A program made the translations under genes and the position numbers. Positions 29,562-38,764 of a stretch of DNA of 64,000 nucleotides are shown here, one piece after another; within the stretch, counting starts at the first letter, position 1, and the number at the start of each line of letters is the position of its first letter. The DNA is from Chitinimonas prasina. GTDB taxonomy: Bacteria > Pseudomonadota > Gammaproteobacteria > Burkholderiales > Chitinimonadaceae. Under the pieces are notes generated by a model, which saw only the letters and a list, made by a program, of their open reading frames with translations, was not told the DNA's origin and made no database searches. Location: contig NZ_BSOG01000001.1 of assembly GCF_030160395.1 (NCBI RefSeq), positions 1,206,117-1,270,116 on the forward strand. Reading direction: 5' to 3'.

Positions 29562-30851
29562 ATGCGCAAACGTCTGTCCCGCTGGCTACTCGGCACTCTG
29601 ATCCTGATCACCCTGCTGTGCCTGGGGCTGATCTGGCTCACCCATTTCGAGACCACCCGCCATGGCGTGCACACCGGTCTGCGGGTAGACCTGCCAGGCG
29701 GTGACCTGCGTCTGCGCACCTATGCCGGTACCGGCGATGCACCGCGGATACCGGGCTTTGTCGATGGCCCGCTGGTGCGTACCGGGGCCGATGGGCAATG
29801 GCAGGCAAAATGGTTCTGCGAGGACAAGACCGCCAGCCAGCAAGGCCGTGGCACGCAGCTGCAATTCCACTGCGGTGGCCGTGAGTACCGCTATGCCTTG
29901 GCCCAGCCGGCCACCGCGCCAGAGGTGCAGGCTGAGATGCCTGAGCGGCTGGTGGTGCTGAGCGATATCGAAGGCAATCTGGCCTTTCTGGATGCAGCCC
30001 TGCGCAAGTTGGAGATCGTCGACGCCCAGGGCAACTGGCGCTTCGGCCGCAACCAGCTGCTGTTCAACGGCGATCTGGTGGACCGTGGCCGGGATGCCCA
30101 GGCCGTCCTTTGGCGGGTGCATAACCTGACCCTGCAGGCCCAGGCCGCTGGGGGGCAGGTGCATACGCTGCTGGGCAACCACGAACAGTACGATCTGCGC
30201 GGCAACCTCTCCCGTGCCCATCCCGAGCACATCTATGCCAGCCGCCAGTTGGGCGGATTCAATGCCACCTATGGTGCTGACACGGTGCTGGGGCAGTGGC
30301 TGCGGCAGCAACCGGTTGTCGTCAAGCTAGGCAAGGTACTGTTTGCCCACGGCGGCATCAGCCCGGCCGTGGCGCAAAGCGGTTTGTCGGTATCGGCATT
30401 GAACCAGACCATGCGCGATTACTGGCAGGCCAAGCCCACCAGCACCACCGGGCTGGATGCCGTTCTAGGCCGCCAGGGGGTAACCCAGTACCGTGGCTAC
30501 CTGCCCGACGAAACGGGCAAGTCGCTGGCACCCGCCGAACTGGCGCAGGTACTGCAGGCTTACGGGGCGGAGCGCATGGTGGTTGCCCACACCTTGGTGG
30601 ATAAAGTGGAGGCGCTGTACGACGGCCGCGTCTATGCGGTCGACGTCAATACCAACCAGGCCCAGCCGCAGGTGCTGGTGTTCGAGCAAGGCCAGCCCAC
30701 CGTCGTCGACCTGGGTGTGCCGCGAGGATTGCCCGAGGACAGCCCCGCCCTGATCCGGCCATTCCGCCTAGCCTCGACCGAGGACTGGCGCGCTATCGAT
30801 GCAATGGTGGACAGCCTGCGTACCTTATCCAGGCTGCCCCACCCCTACTAG
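29562..30851 (+). CDS. Membrane-anchored metallophosphoesterase (Shewanella-like phosphatase type)
   Basis: A 429-residue protein. It has an N-terminal membrane helix (about 7-26), a beta-rich region of about 90 residues, then a calcineurin-like domain: VLSDIEGNLAF (Glu replaces the usual His of GDxHG), FNGDLVDRGRD, LLGNHEQYDLRG, FAHGGISP and VVAHTLVD. It is probably a protein or small-molecule phosphatase on the periplasmic face. A clear paralogue lies on the minus strand at 36062-37147. No good ribosome site is visible before ATG 29562. The SDIEGN change may alter the metal centre. Confidence 0.88.
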   Translation: MRKRLSRWLLGTLILITLLCLGLIWLTHFETTRHGVHTGLRVDLPGGDLRLRTYAGTGDAPRIPGFVDGPLVRTGADGQWQAKWFCEDKTASQQGRGTQLQFHCGGREYRYALAQPATAPEVQAEMPERLVVLSDIEGNLAFLDAALRKLEIVDAQGNWRFGRNQLLFNGDLVDRGRDAQAVLWRVHNLTLQAQAAGGQVHTLLGNHEQYDLRGNLSRAHPEHIYASRQLGGFNATYGADTVLGQWLRQQPVVVKLGKVLFAHGGISPAVAQSGLSVSALNQTMRDYWQAKPTSTTGLDAVLGRQGVTQYRGYLPDETGKSLAPAELAQVLQAYGAERMVVAHTLVDKVEALYDGRVYAVDVNTNQAQPQVLVFEQGQPTVVDLGVPRGLPEDSPALIRPFRLASTEDWRAIDAMVDSLRTLSRLPHPY

Positions 30852-30877
30852 CGGCGCGCGGCAGCGCCGCAGCCTTG

Positions 30878-30986
30878 GAGCAGCTAACAAACCCAGCGTA
30901 GCGGTTCTGGCTAAGCGCGCGCAGCAGGCAGTACGCAGCTACGGCAAGCTCGCACAACAACACCAGAAGGGTCTTGTTAGCGGCTC
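30878..30986. repeat. Short element with terminal inverted repeats
   Basis: A 109-base segment bounded by GAGCAGCTAACAAACCC and the inverse of GAGCCGCTAACAAGACCC; inner bases TTCTGG also pair. It fills the gap between the metallophosphoesterase gene (+) and phaC (-) and abuts the phaC stop. It could be a MITE-like remnant or a long shared terminator stem. Confidence 0.5.
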
Positions 30987-32723
30987 TTACTCGAACACAT
31001 AGCTGCCCGGTGCCTCTATCAGCTTGGGGTATTGCTTGTTGCTCAGGGGTGGCGGCTTGATCTGCGCACCGCAACGGGGGCGCAGCCAATCCACCCAGCT
31101 GGGCCACCAGGAGCCTGGGTTTTTTTGCTGGCGGGCCAGCCAGGCCTCGGGCAGCTCTCTGCTACCCACGCTACCCTGCCAGTAACTGCGCTTGGAATTA
31201 GCCAGCGGTGGATTGACCATGCCCAGGATATGGCCGGAAGTGGAGAGGGTGAAGGTCGCTGGCTCGGGCAGGTGCTTGAGCAGGCCATAGGTGGTCTTCC
31301 ACGGCGCGATATGGTCTTCCTCGGCCGCTACCATGAAGAGTGGCTGCCGTATGCGGCCCAGGTCCAGCGCCTGACCGGCCATGCACAGGCTGTCCGGCTC
31401 GATCAGGCGGTTATGCAGGTAGAACTCGCGTAGATAGTAGCGATGCATGGCGGCCGGCATGCGGGTCATGTCGGTGTTCCAGTAAAGCACGTCCATGGCC
31501 CGTGGCGTCTCGCCCAGCAAGTAGTTGCTGACTACATAGTTCCAGATCAGGCTGTTGGGCCGCAGCATACGGAAGCTCGACGACATCTCCTTGCCGTCGA
31601 GGAAACCCTGTTTCTGCATGATGCCGTCAATGACATCGAGGCCGTCCTCGTCGATGAAGACTTCGATATCGCCCGGATTGGCAAAGTCGGTCAGGGTCGT
31701 CAGCAAGGTCCAGTGCGCGACCGGTACCTTCTCGGGGTCTTTTCGGTTGGCCCAGGCCATATAGAGCGCCAGCAGCGTGCCGCCTATGCAGTAGCCCAGG
31801 GCATGCACCTGATCGCTCTTGCCCACGCTCCGTGCCACTTCGATGATGCGGGCGGCGCCTTCGACGATATAGTCGTCGAAGCTCACCTCGGCCATGTCCT
31901 CGTCGGGGTTCTTCCAGCTGGTGATGAAGACATTGAAGCCCTGCCCCACCAGGTACTCCACCAGCGACTTGCCCGGCGCCAGATCAAGTATGTAGTACTT
32001 GTTGATCCAGGGCGTGATCAGCACCAGTGGCATGGCATGGACGGTCGGGGTGGTCGGCGCGTAGTGGATCACCTCCAGCAGCTTGCCGCGATAGACCACC
32101 ACACCCGGTGTCAGCGCCAGGTTGCCGCCCACCGTGTAGGGCGTGCGGTCGGTCATGCTGACATCACCGCCGCCCGCATCGCGGGCCAGGTTCTGCAGGC
32201 CTTTGAGCAGGCTCTCGCCCCGGCTCTCCCAGGCTTTTTGCTGGGCAATGGGATTGAGTGCCAGAAAATTGGTCGGGGCCAGGGCATTCAGGCTCTGCCG
32301 CAGCCAGAAGGCGCTCTTGCGCCGTTCGGCATCGCTCAGGCCCGGGCTCTGGTACAGCATGTCCTGTATCCAGCGGGTCTGCATCAGATAGGCCTCCTTG
32401 ACGTAGTCCCAGCCGGGGTGATCGCGCCAGACCGGATCGGCAAAGCGCTGATCCTCGGGGTTGGGCGGAAACAGATCGGTGTCCGGCTCGCCCAGCCATC
32501 GGCCCATGCCCTGCTGCTGCAGGGTGGCAACATCATGGACATAGCGGGTCATGGCCGATGCCAGTTCCACCGGATGGCTCAGCCAGGAGAACGCGGCCTT
32601 GCTGTGTATGGCCACCAGGCCCCAGGGGTCGAACGCCTGGCGCAGCTGGTGCTTGAGGTTGGCATAGCGGACTTCCTGCTCTTCCAGGAAGCGGGCACGG
32701 CGGGCGGCGGGTGAATCAGACAT
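30987..32723 (-). CDS. phaC: Class I poly(3-hydroxyalkanoate) synthase
   Basis: A 578-residue synthase. It has the PhaC N-terminal domain (FSWLSHPVELASAMTRYVHD..., DRRFADPVWRDHPGWDYVKEAYL type segments) and an alpha/beta-hydrolase core with the lipase-like box HALGYCIGGTLLALY (catalytic Cys), the WKNPDEDMAEVSFDDYI segment and a C-terminal STSGHILGMVNPP holding the catalytic His. It polymerises 3-hydroxyacyl-CoA to carbon-storage polyester on granules. phaA, phaB and phasin genes are not in the window. ATG 32723 has GGAG upstream. It is divergent from the S41 protease gene. Confidence 0.94.
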   Translation of the reverse strand: MSDSPAARRARFLEEQEVRYANLKHQLRQAFDPWGLVAIHSKAAFSWLSHPVELASAMTRYVHDVATLQQQGMGRWLGEPDTDLFPPNPEDQRFADPVWRDHPGWDYVKEAYLMQTRWIQDMLYQSPGLSDAERRKSAFWLRQSLNALAPTNFLALNPIAQQKAWESRGESLLKGLQNLARDAGGGDVSMTDRTPYTVGGNLALTPGVVVYRGKLLEVIHYAPTTPTVHAMPLVLITPWINKYYILDLAPGKSLVEYLVGQGFNVFITSWKNPDEDMAEVSFDDYIVEGAARIIEVARSVGKSDQVHALGYCIGGTLLALYMAWANRKDPEKVPVAHWTLLTTLTDFANPGDIEVFIDEDGLDVIDGIMQKQGFLDGKEMSSSFRMLRPNSLIWNYVVSNYLLGETPRAMDVLYWNTDMTRMPAAMHRYYLREFYLHNRLIEPDSLCMAGQALDLGRIRQPLFMVAAEEDHIAPWKTTYGLLKHLPEPATFTLSTSGHILGMVNPPLANSKRSYWQGSVGSRELPEAWLARQQKNPGSWWPSWVDWLRPRCGAQIKPPPLSNKQYPKLIEAPGSYVFE

Positions 32724-32926
32724 GGCAGGATACTCCGGTAGCCTGGGTGTACTGGGCAACAGCCCTGCTTGCGCGGGCAGCACGGCAGACTTCACTCTAG
32801 TAGTCATGACGCACTGCAACAAGTTCAACATGGCGTCGCGTGGATACCACGGCAGCCCAGCCGCGACTGATTATCAGGCACGGAATGGCCTAGACTGCGC
32901 GCTTTCCTGCCCTGCTGGACGCCACC

Positions 32927-35900
32927 ATGCGCCTGACCCTGCTGCTCGCCACCTTGCCCCTGTTTGCCCAGGCCGCCCCCCTGCTATACGAACCCGCCAT
33001 CTCGCCCGATGGCCAGACCCTGGCCTTTGTCTCGGGCGGCGACATCTGGACAGCCCCAAGCCAGGGCGGCGAAGCCCGCCTGCTGGTGGCACACCCAGCC
33101 ACCGAATCACGCCCGCTATGGTCACCGGACGGCAGCAAGCTGGTCTTCAGCTCCAGCCGCAGCGGCAACGGCGACCTCTACCTGCTCGATATCGCCAGCA
33201 ACCAGCTGCGCCGCCTCAGCCATGACGACCGGGCCGAACAGGCCAGCGCCTGGTCGGCCGACAGCCGCTGGGTGTACTTCCATCATGCATCGCACGATAT
33301 CCAGCGCATGAATGATGTGTACCGGGTGGACGCCAGCGGCGGCACACCCATGCCAGTGTTGGCCCAACGCTATCTGGACGAGAGCCAGGCCAGCCCCTCG
33401 CCCGATGGCCAGTGGCTGGCGCTGAATGCCCGCAGTTTCGGCCAGTGGTGGCGGCGCAATGGCGCCCATATCGACCAGGACGAGCTGTGGCTGGCCCCGC
33501 TGGGCGGCCAGGGTAGCTGGCGCAAACTCTCCACCGATGGCGCCCGTGCCAGTTGGCCCATGTGGGCGGCAGATGGCCGCAGTATCTGGTTTGTGGGCAA
33601 CCCGGGCGGACAGGACAACCTCTACCAGCAGGCACTGGATGGCCAGCCCAGGCCGGTGACGCAGTTCACCACCGGCCGGGTGCTGTGGCCCAGCCTCTCG
33701 GCCAATGGCCAGACGCTGGCATTTGAGCGCGACCATGGCTTGTGGACGCTGGACACCCGCAGCGGCGCCAGCCGGCAGATTCACGTGAAACTATCGGGTA
33801 GCGGCCCCACCCCGGCCACCGAGAAATTTGCCGTAGGCGACAAGCTGGAAGAGCTGCATCTCTCGCCCGACGGCAAGCAGCTGGCCTTTGTAGCCCGCGG
33901 CGATATCTGGCTGGCAGCCGTGGCAGGCGGCAGCGCCACACGGCTGACCCGCAGCGCCGCGGCCGAATCACAGCTGGCCTGGTCGCCCGATGGCAAGCAA
34001 CTGGCGTATACCTCCTTGCGCAACGGCCCGGCCGAGATATGGCGCTACAACCTGGCCAGCAAGACCGAGCAGCGTGTCAGCCAATCGGCCGATAGCGATG
34101 CCTTTCCGCGCTGGTCGCCCGATGGCAGCCAGATTGCCTATATCCGCAACGGCAAGGCACTGCACAGCGCCAACCTGGCCGATGGCAAGACCCGGATGCT
34201 GACTGCCGTGCAAACCGGCCGGCCGCCCATCTGGGCCGATTCCCCGCTGGCCTGGTCGCCTGATGGCCAACACCTGGCCGTAGTGGAGCTGGGCCACAAG
34301 CTGCTGGCCCAGGTGACGCTGGTAGCACTGAAGGACGGCAGCAAGCAGGCCCTGACCCAGCTGGCCAGCCCCGGCACCGGCAAGAAACTGTGGTTCCGCC
34401 CCGAGGACCAGGGCTATGGCCAGCCCAGCCTGCAATGGCGGGCCGATGGCCAATTGCTGTGGTGGCGTGCCTTCCAGCACAGCGAGGCAGGTGGCCGCAT
34501 CGTCGAGATCCCGCTGGCGCCACCCGCACCGCTGGGCGCAGACGGCGAACCGGCCAAGGCAAACAGCCAGCCCGACGCCGCCTGGGCTCGCAGCCATGCC
34601 AACCTGCTGCCCAGCCCTATCGACAGCCAGTACTTTGCCGCCAGCCGCGATGGCAAAACCCTGGCCCTGGTAGGCATCGTAGCCGGCCAGCCCAATATCT
34701 GGCGCTACAAGGCCGGCGAGCTGCCGCGCCAACTGAGCTTCAGCATGGCCACCAAGCATAGCCTGCAACTGAGTACCGACGAGAAAGAAGCCTACTACCT
34801 GGAAGGCGGCAAGGCCATGGTGGTGGCGCTGGACGGCGGCAACCCGCGTACCATCCCGCTGCAGGCCGAGACCGAAGTGGCATTCGAGGCCGAGAAACAG
34901 GCCGTCTTCGACGAGGCCTGGCGCACCCTGGGCGACTTCTTCTTCGACCCGGCCATGCGCGGCCAGGATTGGGCAGCCCTGAAAACCCGCTACCAGCCCT
35001 GGGTGGACGCGGCACTGACCCGCGACGAACTGCGCCGGGTGGTGTGGCTGATGCTGGGCGAGCTGGACACCTCCCACACCGGCCTGGCCGCCCCGCGCGG
35101 CGAGACCCAGACCACCCTGGGCCGGCTGGGCCTGGATCTGGATCGCAGCACCTATGAGCGCGATGGCCAGCTGCGCGTGGCCCAGTTGGTTGCCAACAGC
35201 CCGGCAGCATTGGCTGGCGTGACCGTGGGCGACACCCTGATCGCCCTGGACGGGCAGACGGTGGAACGCCATGACAACCTTGATCGCCTGCTGGACGGCA
35301 AGATAGGAAAGCTGGTGGCGCTGAGCTTGCGCGGCCAGGATGGCAAGCAACGTACCGTCTATACCAAGCCGGTGGCCGCCGCAGACGAAAGTACCCTGCG
35401 CTACAAGCAATGGGCCGCTGCCAAGCGGGCCGAGGTGCAGCGGCTCAGCGGCGGCAAGCTCGACTACATACATATGGTGGACATGCGCGAGGCTTCGCTG
35501 GACCAGTTCCACCTGGATCTCGACCGCCTCAGCCACGCCGCCCAGGGCGTGGTGCTCGACGTGCGCAACAACTATGGCGGCATGGTCGATAGCTGGGAGC
35601 TCGATACCCTGGCGCGCCAGAGCCACTACAGCTTTACCGCCCGCCAGCTACCCACCGCACCGGGCCGCCTGGCCGTGGGCCAGCAGACACTGGAAAAGCC
35701 CACCATCCTGCTGACCAACAAGATCACCCTGTCGGACGGCGAAGTCTTCACCGAAGGCTATCGTGCCATGCAGCTGGGCAAGGTAGTGGGCGAGCCAGGC
35801 GCAGGCTGGGTGATCTTTACCTCGTTCAAGGTACTGGTGGACGGCTCGGTCTTGCGCCTACCCTTCAGCCGGGTGGTATCCACCCGCAACGGCGACGACC

Positions 35901-36013
35901 TGGAGAGCGGCCCCAGGCCGGTAGACATCGCTGTCGCCGACAGGCTGGGCGAACAGACCGATGCACAACTGGAAACCGCCGTGCAGGTGCTGATGGGGGG
36001 CAAGGCACCCTGA
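32927..36013 (+). CDS. Tricorn-like S41 family peptidase with TolB/PD40 beta-propeller
   Basis: A 1028-residue exported protease. The signal peptide is about residues 1-17 (ending AQA/AP). Many PD40 repeats of the type LWSPDGSKLVFSS and LAWSPDGKQLAYTS build one or two beta-propellers (to about 640). They are followed by the tricorn C1 helical region, a PDZ domain near 745-820 (LVANSPAALAGVTVGDTLIALDG) and a C-terminal S41 core (VVLDVRNNYGGMVDSW, LTNKITLSDGEVFTEGYR with the catalytic Ser). Tricorn-type proteases degrade peptides; this exported form would work in the periplasm or outside. It stands alone and converges on a metallophosphoesterase gene. Confidence 0.93.
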   Translation: MRLTLLLATLPLFAQAAPLLYEPAISPDGQTLAFVSGGDIWTAPSQGGEARLLVAHPATESRPLWSPDGSKLVFSSSRSGNGDLYLLDIASNQLRRLSHDDRAEQASAWSADSRWVYFHHASHDIQRMNDVYRVDASGGTPMPVLAQRYLDESQASPSPDGQWLALNARSFGQWWRRNGAHIDQDELWLAPLGGQGSWRKLSTDGARASWPMWAADGRSIWFVGNPGGQDNLYQQALDGQPRPVTQFTTGRVLWPSLSANGQTLAFERDHGLWTLDTRSGASRQIHVKLSGSGPTPATEKFAVGDKLEELHLSPDGKQLAFVARGDIWLAAVAGGSATRLTRSAAAESQLAWSPDGKQLAYTSLRNGPAEIWRYNLASKTEQRVSQSADSDAFPRWSPDGSQIAYIRNGKALHSANLADGKTRMLTAVQTGRPPIWADSPLAWSPDGQHLAVVELGHKLLAQVTLVALKDGSKQALTQLASPGTGKKLWFRPEDQGYGQPSLQWRADGQLLWWRAFQHSEAGGRIVEIPLAPPAPLGADGEPAKANSQPDAAWARSHANLLPSPIDSQYFAASRDGKTLALVGIVAGQPNIWRYKAGELPRQLSFSMATKHSLQLSTDEKEAYYLEGGKAMVVALDGGNPRTIPLQAETEVAFEAEKQAVFDEAWRTLGDFFFDPAMRGQDWAALKTRYQPWVDAALTRDELRRVVWLMLGELDTSHTGLAAPRGETQTTLGRLGLDLDRSTYERDGQLRVAQLVANSPAALAGVTVGDTLIALDGQTVERHDNLDRLLDGKIGKLVALSLRGQDGKQRTVYTKPVAAADESTLRYKQWAAAKRAEVQRLSGGKLDYIHMVDMREASLDQFHLDLDRLSHAAQGVVLDVRNNYGGMVDSWELDTLARQSHYSFTARQLPTAPGRLAVGQQTLEKPTILLTNKITLSDGEVFTEGYRAMQLGKVVGEPGAGWVIFTSFKVLVDGSVLRLPFSRVVSTRNGDDLESGPRPVDIAVADRLGEQTDAQLETAVQVLMGGKAP
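33777..33792. promoter_or_regulatory. parS-like site inside S41 protease gene
   Basis: AGATTCACGTGAAACT differs from the parS consensus TGTTTCACGTGAAACA at three of 16 bases, and at one base in the 14-base core. parS sites are often intragenic. It is 18.3 kb from the stronger site at 52093. Confidence 0.4.
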
Positions 36014-36026
36014 GGGAAAATCATCG

Positions 36027-36056
36027 GTACCGCATTGTCGATACAACAGTGCGGTA
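36027..36056. terminator. Hairpin between convergent genes
   Basis: GTACCGCA / TGCGGTAC with inner TTGT / ACAA pairing, between the S41 protease and the metallophosphoesterase. A-rich bases precede it, so it can serve the minus-strand gene. Confidence 0.6.
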
Positions 36057-36061
36057 CTGAT

Positions 36062-37147
36062 TCACTCCTGGCCCGGCAGCACCCCCCCGCTATCCTCACC
36101 GGCCGCCAGCTCACTGCGCCGGCCATCCATGGTGCCGCGCCACAGCTTGCCGTCCTGCCATAGCAGCAGCTCGCCACGTTCGCCGTCCTTGATGCCGGCG
36201 TCCACCCCTATCACCCTGCCGCCATACAGCGATACCAGCTCGCGCTGGGTGGTGTGTCCCACCACGATGCGGCGGGCGCCTAGGCGATCCAGCAGGGCGT
36301 CTACATCGGCCAGGGTAGCCCGCTCGGGCAGGAAATAGCCGCGATACCAGAGTGGACCCTTGCTGCCCATCAGGTAGCTGGCTTCGGGGTCCTGCGCCAG
36401 TTCGGCCTTGCTGGCGCCCAGCCGCTCGCGAAAGCGCTGGTTGATATGCTTGAGGTCTATCGCAGCCTGGGCCAGCTCCGGATGCAGGCCGCCGTGCAGG
36501 AATACGGTGTCGCCCAGCTTGAGCACAGTGGCCCGGTTGCGCAGCCATTGGCCCAGCTCGGTATCGCGGCCATACAGCTGGTCGTAGCTACGGCCCAGCA
36601 GTTGGGCCACAGCCTGGTAGCGCGGGTGGATGTAGCGCAGATCGCCGCGCAGCACCATGGCCTCGTGGTTGCCCAGGACAAAATGGACGGCGCCACCAGC
36701 TGCACGGGCCTGCTGTTCCAGCTGGTAAACCTGCCACAAGGCCTCGTTCACCGTGGGGCCACGGTCAAAGATATCGCCGGCAATCACCAGCACACCCTTG
36801 CCCCAGGCCCAGTTGCCCATGCCGTCGATTACCCCCTGGGCCTTGAGCAGGGTCTGGAAGATGCCCGCCTGGCCATGGATATCGGACAGCGCGGCCCAGC
36901 GCTGTGGTTGCGGCTGGATATCGGGTGCCACCGGATTGCTGCGGTTGAGCGCCAGGCCCTTGAGTTCGCCACACGGTATGGCCAGCTTGCGGTCCGACTG
37001 GACCGGCAGACGCTGTACCTGGCCCTGGCACACCCAGGCCGCCTCGATGGTCTGCCCCTGGTGGATCACATAGGGGCCGTCATTGAGGCTGTCGTCAGCC
37101 CAGGTGACAAGGCAGGCAAGGCTGAGCAGCAGGGGAGCAAGGCGCAT
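36062..37147 (-). CDS. Secreted metallophosphoesterase (paralogue of 29562-30851)
   Basis: A 361-residue exported phosphatase. The signal peptide is about 1-17 (CLVTWA). A short beta-rich region with cysteines (VCQGQVQRLPV...IPCGELKG) precedes the calcineurin-like domain: ALSDIHGQAGIF, VIAGDIFDRGPTV, VLGNHEAMVLRGDLRYIHPRY, VFLHGGLHPEL and VVGHTTQRELV. All canonical metal ligands are present, unlike the SDIEGN variant of its paralogue. The shared GNHE-x-RG(N/D)L-HP order shows that the two are related. Substrate unknown. Start ATG 37147 matches the signal peptide; the longer frame has no ribosome site. Confidence 0.9.
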   Translation of the reverse strand: MRLAPLLLSLACLVTWADDSLNDGPYVIHQGQTIEAAWVCQGQVQRLPVQSDRKLAIPCGELKGLALNRSNPVAPDIQPQPQRWAALSDIHGQAGIFQTLLKAQGVIDGMGNWAWGKGVLVIAGDIFDRGPTVNEALWQVYQLEQQARAAGGAVHFVLGNHEAMVLRGDLRYIHPRYQAVAQLLGRSYDQLYGRDTELGQWLRNRATVLKLGDTVFLHGGLHPELAQAAIDLKHINQRFRERLGASKAELAQDPEASYLMGSKGPLWYRGYFLPERATLADVDALLDRLGARRIVVGHTTQRELVSLYGGRVIGVDAGIKDGERGELLLWQDGKLWRGTMDGRRSELAAGEDSGGVLPGQE

Positions 37148-37660
37148 GGTGGCAAGGACCGGTTTGGAGAGCCGACATTCTGGGGAGATGGGGCGGTACA
37201 GGCAAGCGGCGCAGGTATTTACGCCTGTCGACGAGGCCGGGTCATAGTTGTCTGGCGACCCTGCTCGCCGCTTTCCAGCTGGGCAAAACCACGAGTCATG
37301 TCCCACAGGGCATAACGAATAGCCGAACCAGCCCCGATTCGCATCACTTCATCACCCAGCCTGGCCAGTGCACGCGATACCGCTGGCCCACCACCACCTT
37401 TATTTTCAACAAGTTAGCGCGAAGTCAACGGCCCTCGACCGAGCAACTGGCGGATAGAGTCGGAATGGCGAGCCATGACAATGAATATGCCAGTGAATAG
37501 ATATTTGAATAACTATTGTAGCTACTCGCTGGCGCCCTTCACCGACTTCTGCGGCACACAACCCAGGGAATAGCGCGGCATGCAGGCCCTTGGGGCAGAC
37601 GACTACCAAACATTGCCGGCGTAGCAACTTCTCCTTGTTCAGGAGACCCTGGTTCGACGA
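37148..37660. other. Intergenic stretch without confirmed gene
   Basis: About 510 bases. A minus-strand frame at 37219-37400 is coding-like (it would encode RLGDEVMRIGAGSAIRYALW and continue to a stop) but has no convincing start. The part at 37440-37520 is AT-richer. No terminator or repeat of the families listed here is seen. Confidence 0.45.
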
Positions 37661-38764
37661 TCAGAAACCGCTCCCCGGTTCCGCCAGATAGGCGATCTCT
37701 GCCTCGCTCGACGGCCGTCCCAGCACATTGTTGCGATGGGGAAAGCGGCCAAAGCGTTGGATCACCTCGCGGTGGCGGTAGGCGTAGTCCAGATAAGGCG
37801 ACAGCTCAGGCTGATCTGCCGCCAGTGCCCTGAACAGGACAACGGCCTGATCCTGCATAGCCAGGTATTCGGCATGCTCGAAGGGCAGGTAGACGAATAT
37901 CCGCTGCAGGGGGCTGAGCTGTTGATCCAGGCCCTGGGCCACGGCCTGTTGCGCTGCCGCCAGCGCCAGCGGGTCTGCCAGGAAGGCGCGGGGCTGCTGG
38001 CGGAAGGCATTGCGGCAGAACTGGTCCAGCAGCAGCAGATAGGCCAGCAGGCCCTGCGGGCTGGCACGCCAGCGTTGCAGGCCTCCGGCCTGGGCGGCCG
38101 TGATCAAGGCGCCGAAGCGCTGGATGATGGCGTCGTCGAAAGCAGCGTCTCGCTGAAACCAGGCCGGTCGCGGGGCTGCGGCATCACCAAACCAGAATGC
38201 CAAGACAGCGGCAATCTCAGCGGCTGCATCGGGCGGCGCGGCATCCATGGCGCCGGACAGACGCAGCATCTGGACGGGGTGGCCGGCCATCTCGTCCGGC
38301 TGCATGCTGTCGATCTCGGCCGCCAGGCCCATGGCGCGGTAGAAATCCACCGCACCACCATTGCCGGCCGCCACCCACACACTGATGCGGGTAAGGCCGG
38401 CGGCCCGCAAACCGGCCACACCGGCCTGCCATAGCTGGCGCCCCAGGCCCTGGCCTAGCCAGGCCGGGTCCAGATAGATGGCCCAGATTTCGCCCTCGCA
38501 GGCGTCGGCGCCAGCGTCGCGGCAATGGCCGTAGGACAGCCAACCCACCACCCGCCCGGCCTGCTCCAGCACCAGGGTGGTGGATTCGCCTTGCGGCAGC
38601 AGGGTCTGCCAACGTGCCTCGCGCTGGTCTATCGAAAGTGCTGCCAAGGCCTCGCCCGGCAACAGGCCTGCATAGGTCGCCTGCCAGGACTGTACGTGTA
38701 TCTCGGCGATACGGCGGCAGTCAGCCAAGGTGGCTGGCCGTATCAACGCGGCATCCGCCAACAT
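37661..38764 (-). CDS. GNAT acetyltransferase - DUF924 fusion
   Basis: A 367-residue two-domain protein. Residues 1-165 are a GNAT acetyltransferase (IRPATLADCRRIAEIHVQSWQATYAGLLP; acetyl-CoA motif IYLDPAWLGQGLGRQLW; FYRAMGLA). A short Ala/Pro linker leads to a DUF924 domain at about 185-367 (VLAFWFGD, WFQRDAAFDDAIIQRF, LLLLDQFCRNAFR, VYLPFEHAEYLAMQ, FGRFPHRNNVLGR). The two usually occur as separate proteins. DUF924 resembles TPR-like folds and its role is unknown. The ATG directly abuts the proB stop, so it is co-transcribed with proB, perhaps without functional link. Confidence 0.88.
   Translation of the reverse strand: MLADAALIRPATLADCRRIAEIHVQSWQATYAGLLPGEALAALSIDQREARWQTLLPQGESTTLVLEQAGRVVGWLSYGHCRDAGADACEGEIWAIYLDPAWLGQGLGRQLWQAGVAGLRAAGLTRISVWVAAGNGGAVDFYRAMGLAAEIDSMQPDEMAGHPVQMLRLSGAMDAAPPDAAAEIAAVLAFWFGDAAAPRPAWFQRDAAFDDAIIQRFGALITAAQAGGLQRWRASPQGLLAYLLLLDQFCRNAFRQQPRAFLADPLALAAAQQAVAQGLDQQLSPLQRIFVYLPFEHAEYLAMQDQAVVLFRALAADQPELSPYLDYAYRHREVIQRFGRFPHRNNVLGRPSSEAEIAYLAEPGSGF

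Noticed and set aside
37219-37400. Short minus-strand frame with coding-like sequence
   Set aside because: It reads well for about 60 codons, but there is no clear start or ribosome site and no family; it may be chance or a remnant.
37640-37665. GGTTCGA word resembling a tRNA T-loop
   Set aside because: No acceptor stem, D arm or anticodon arm could be formed around it.
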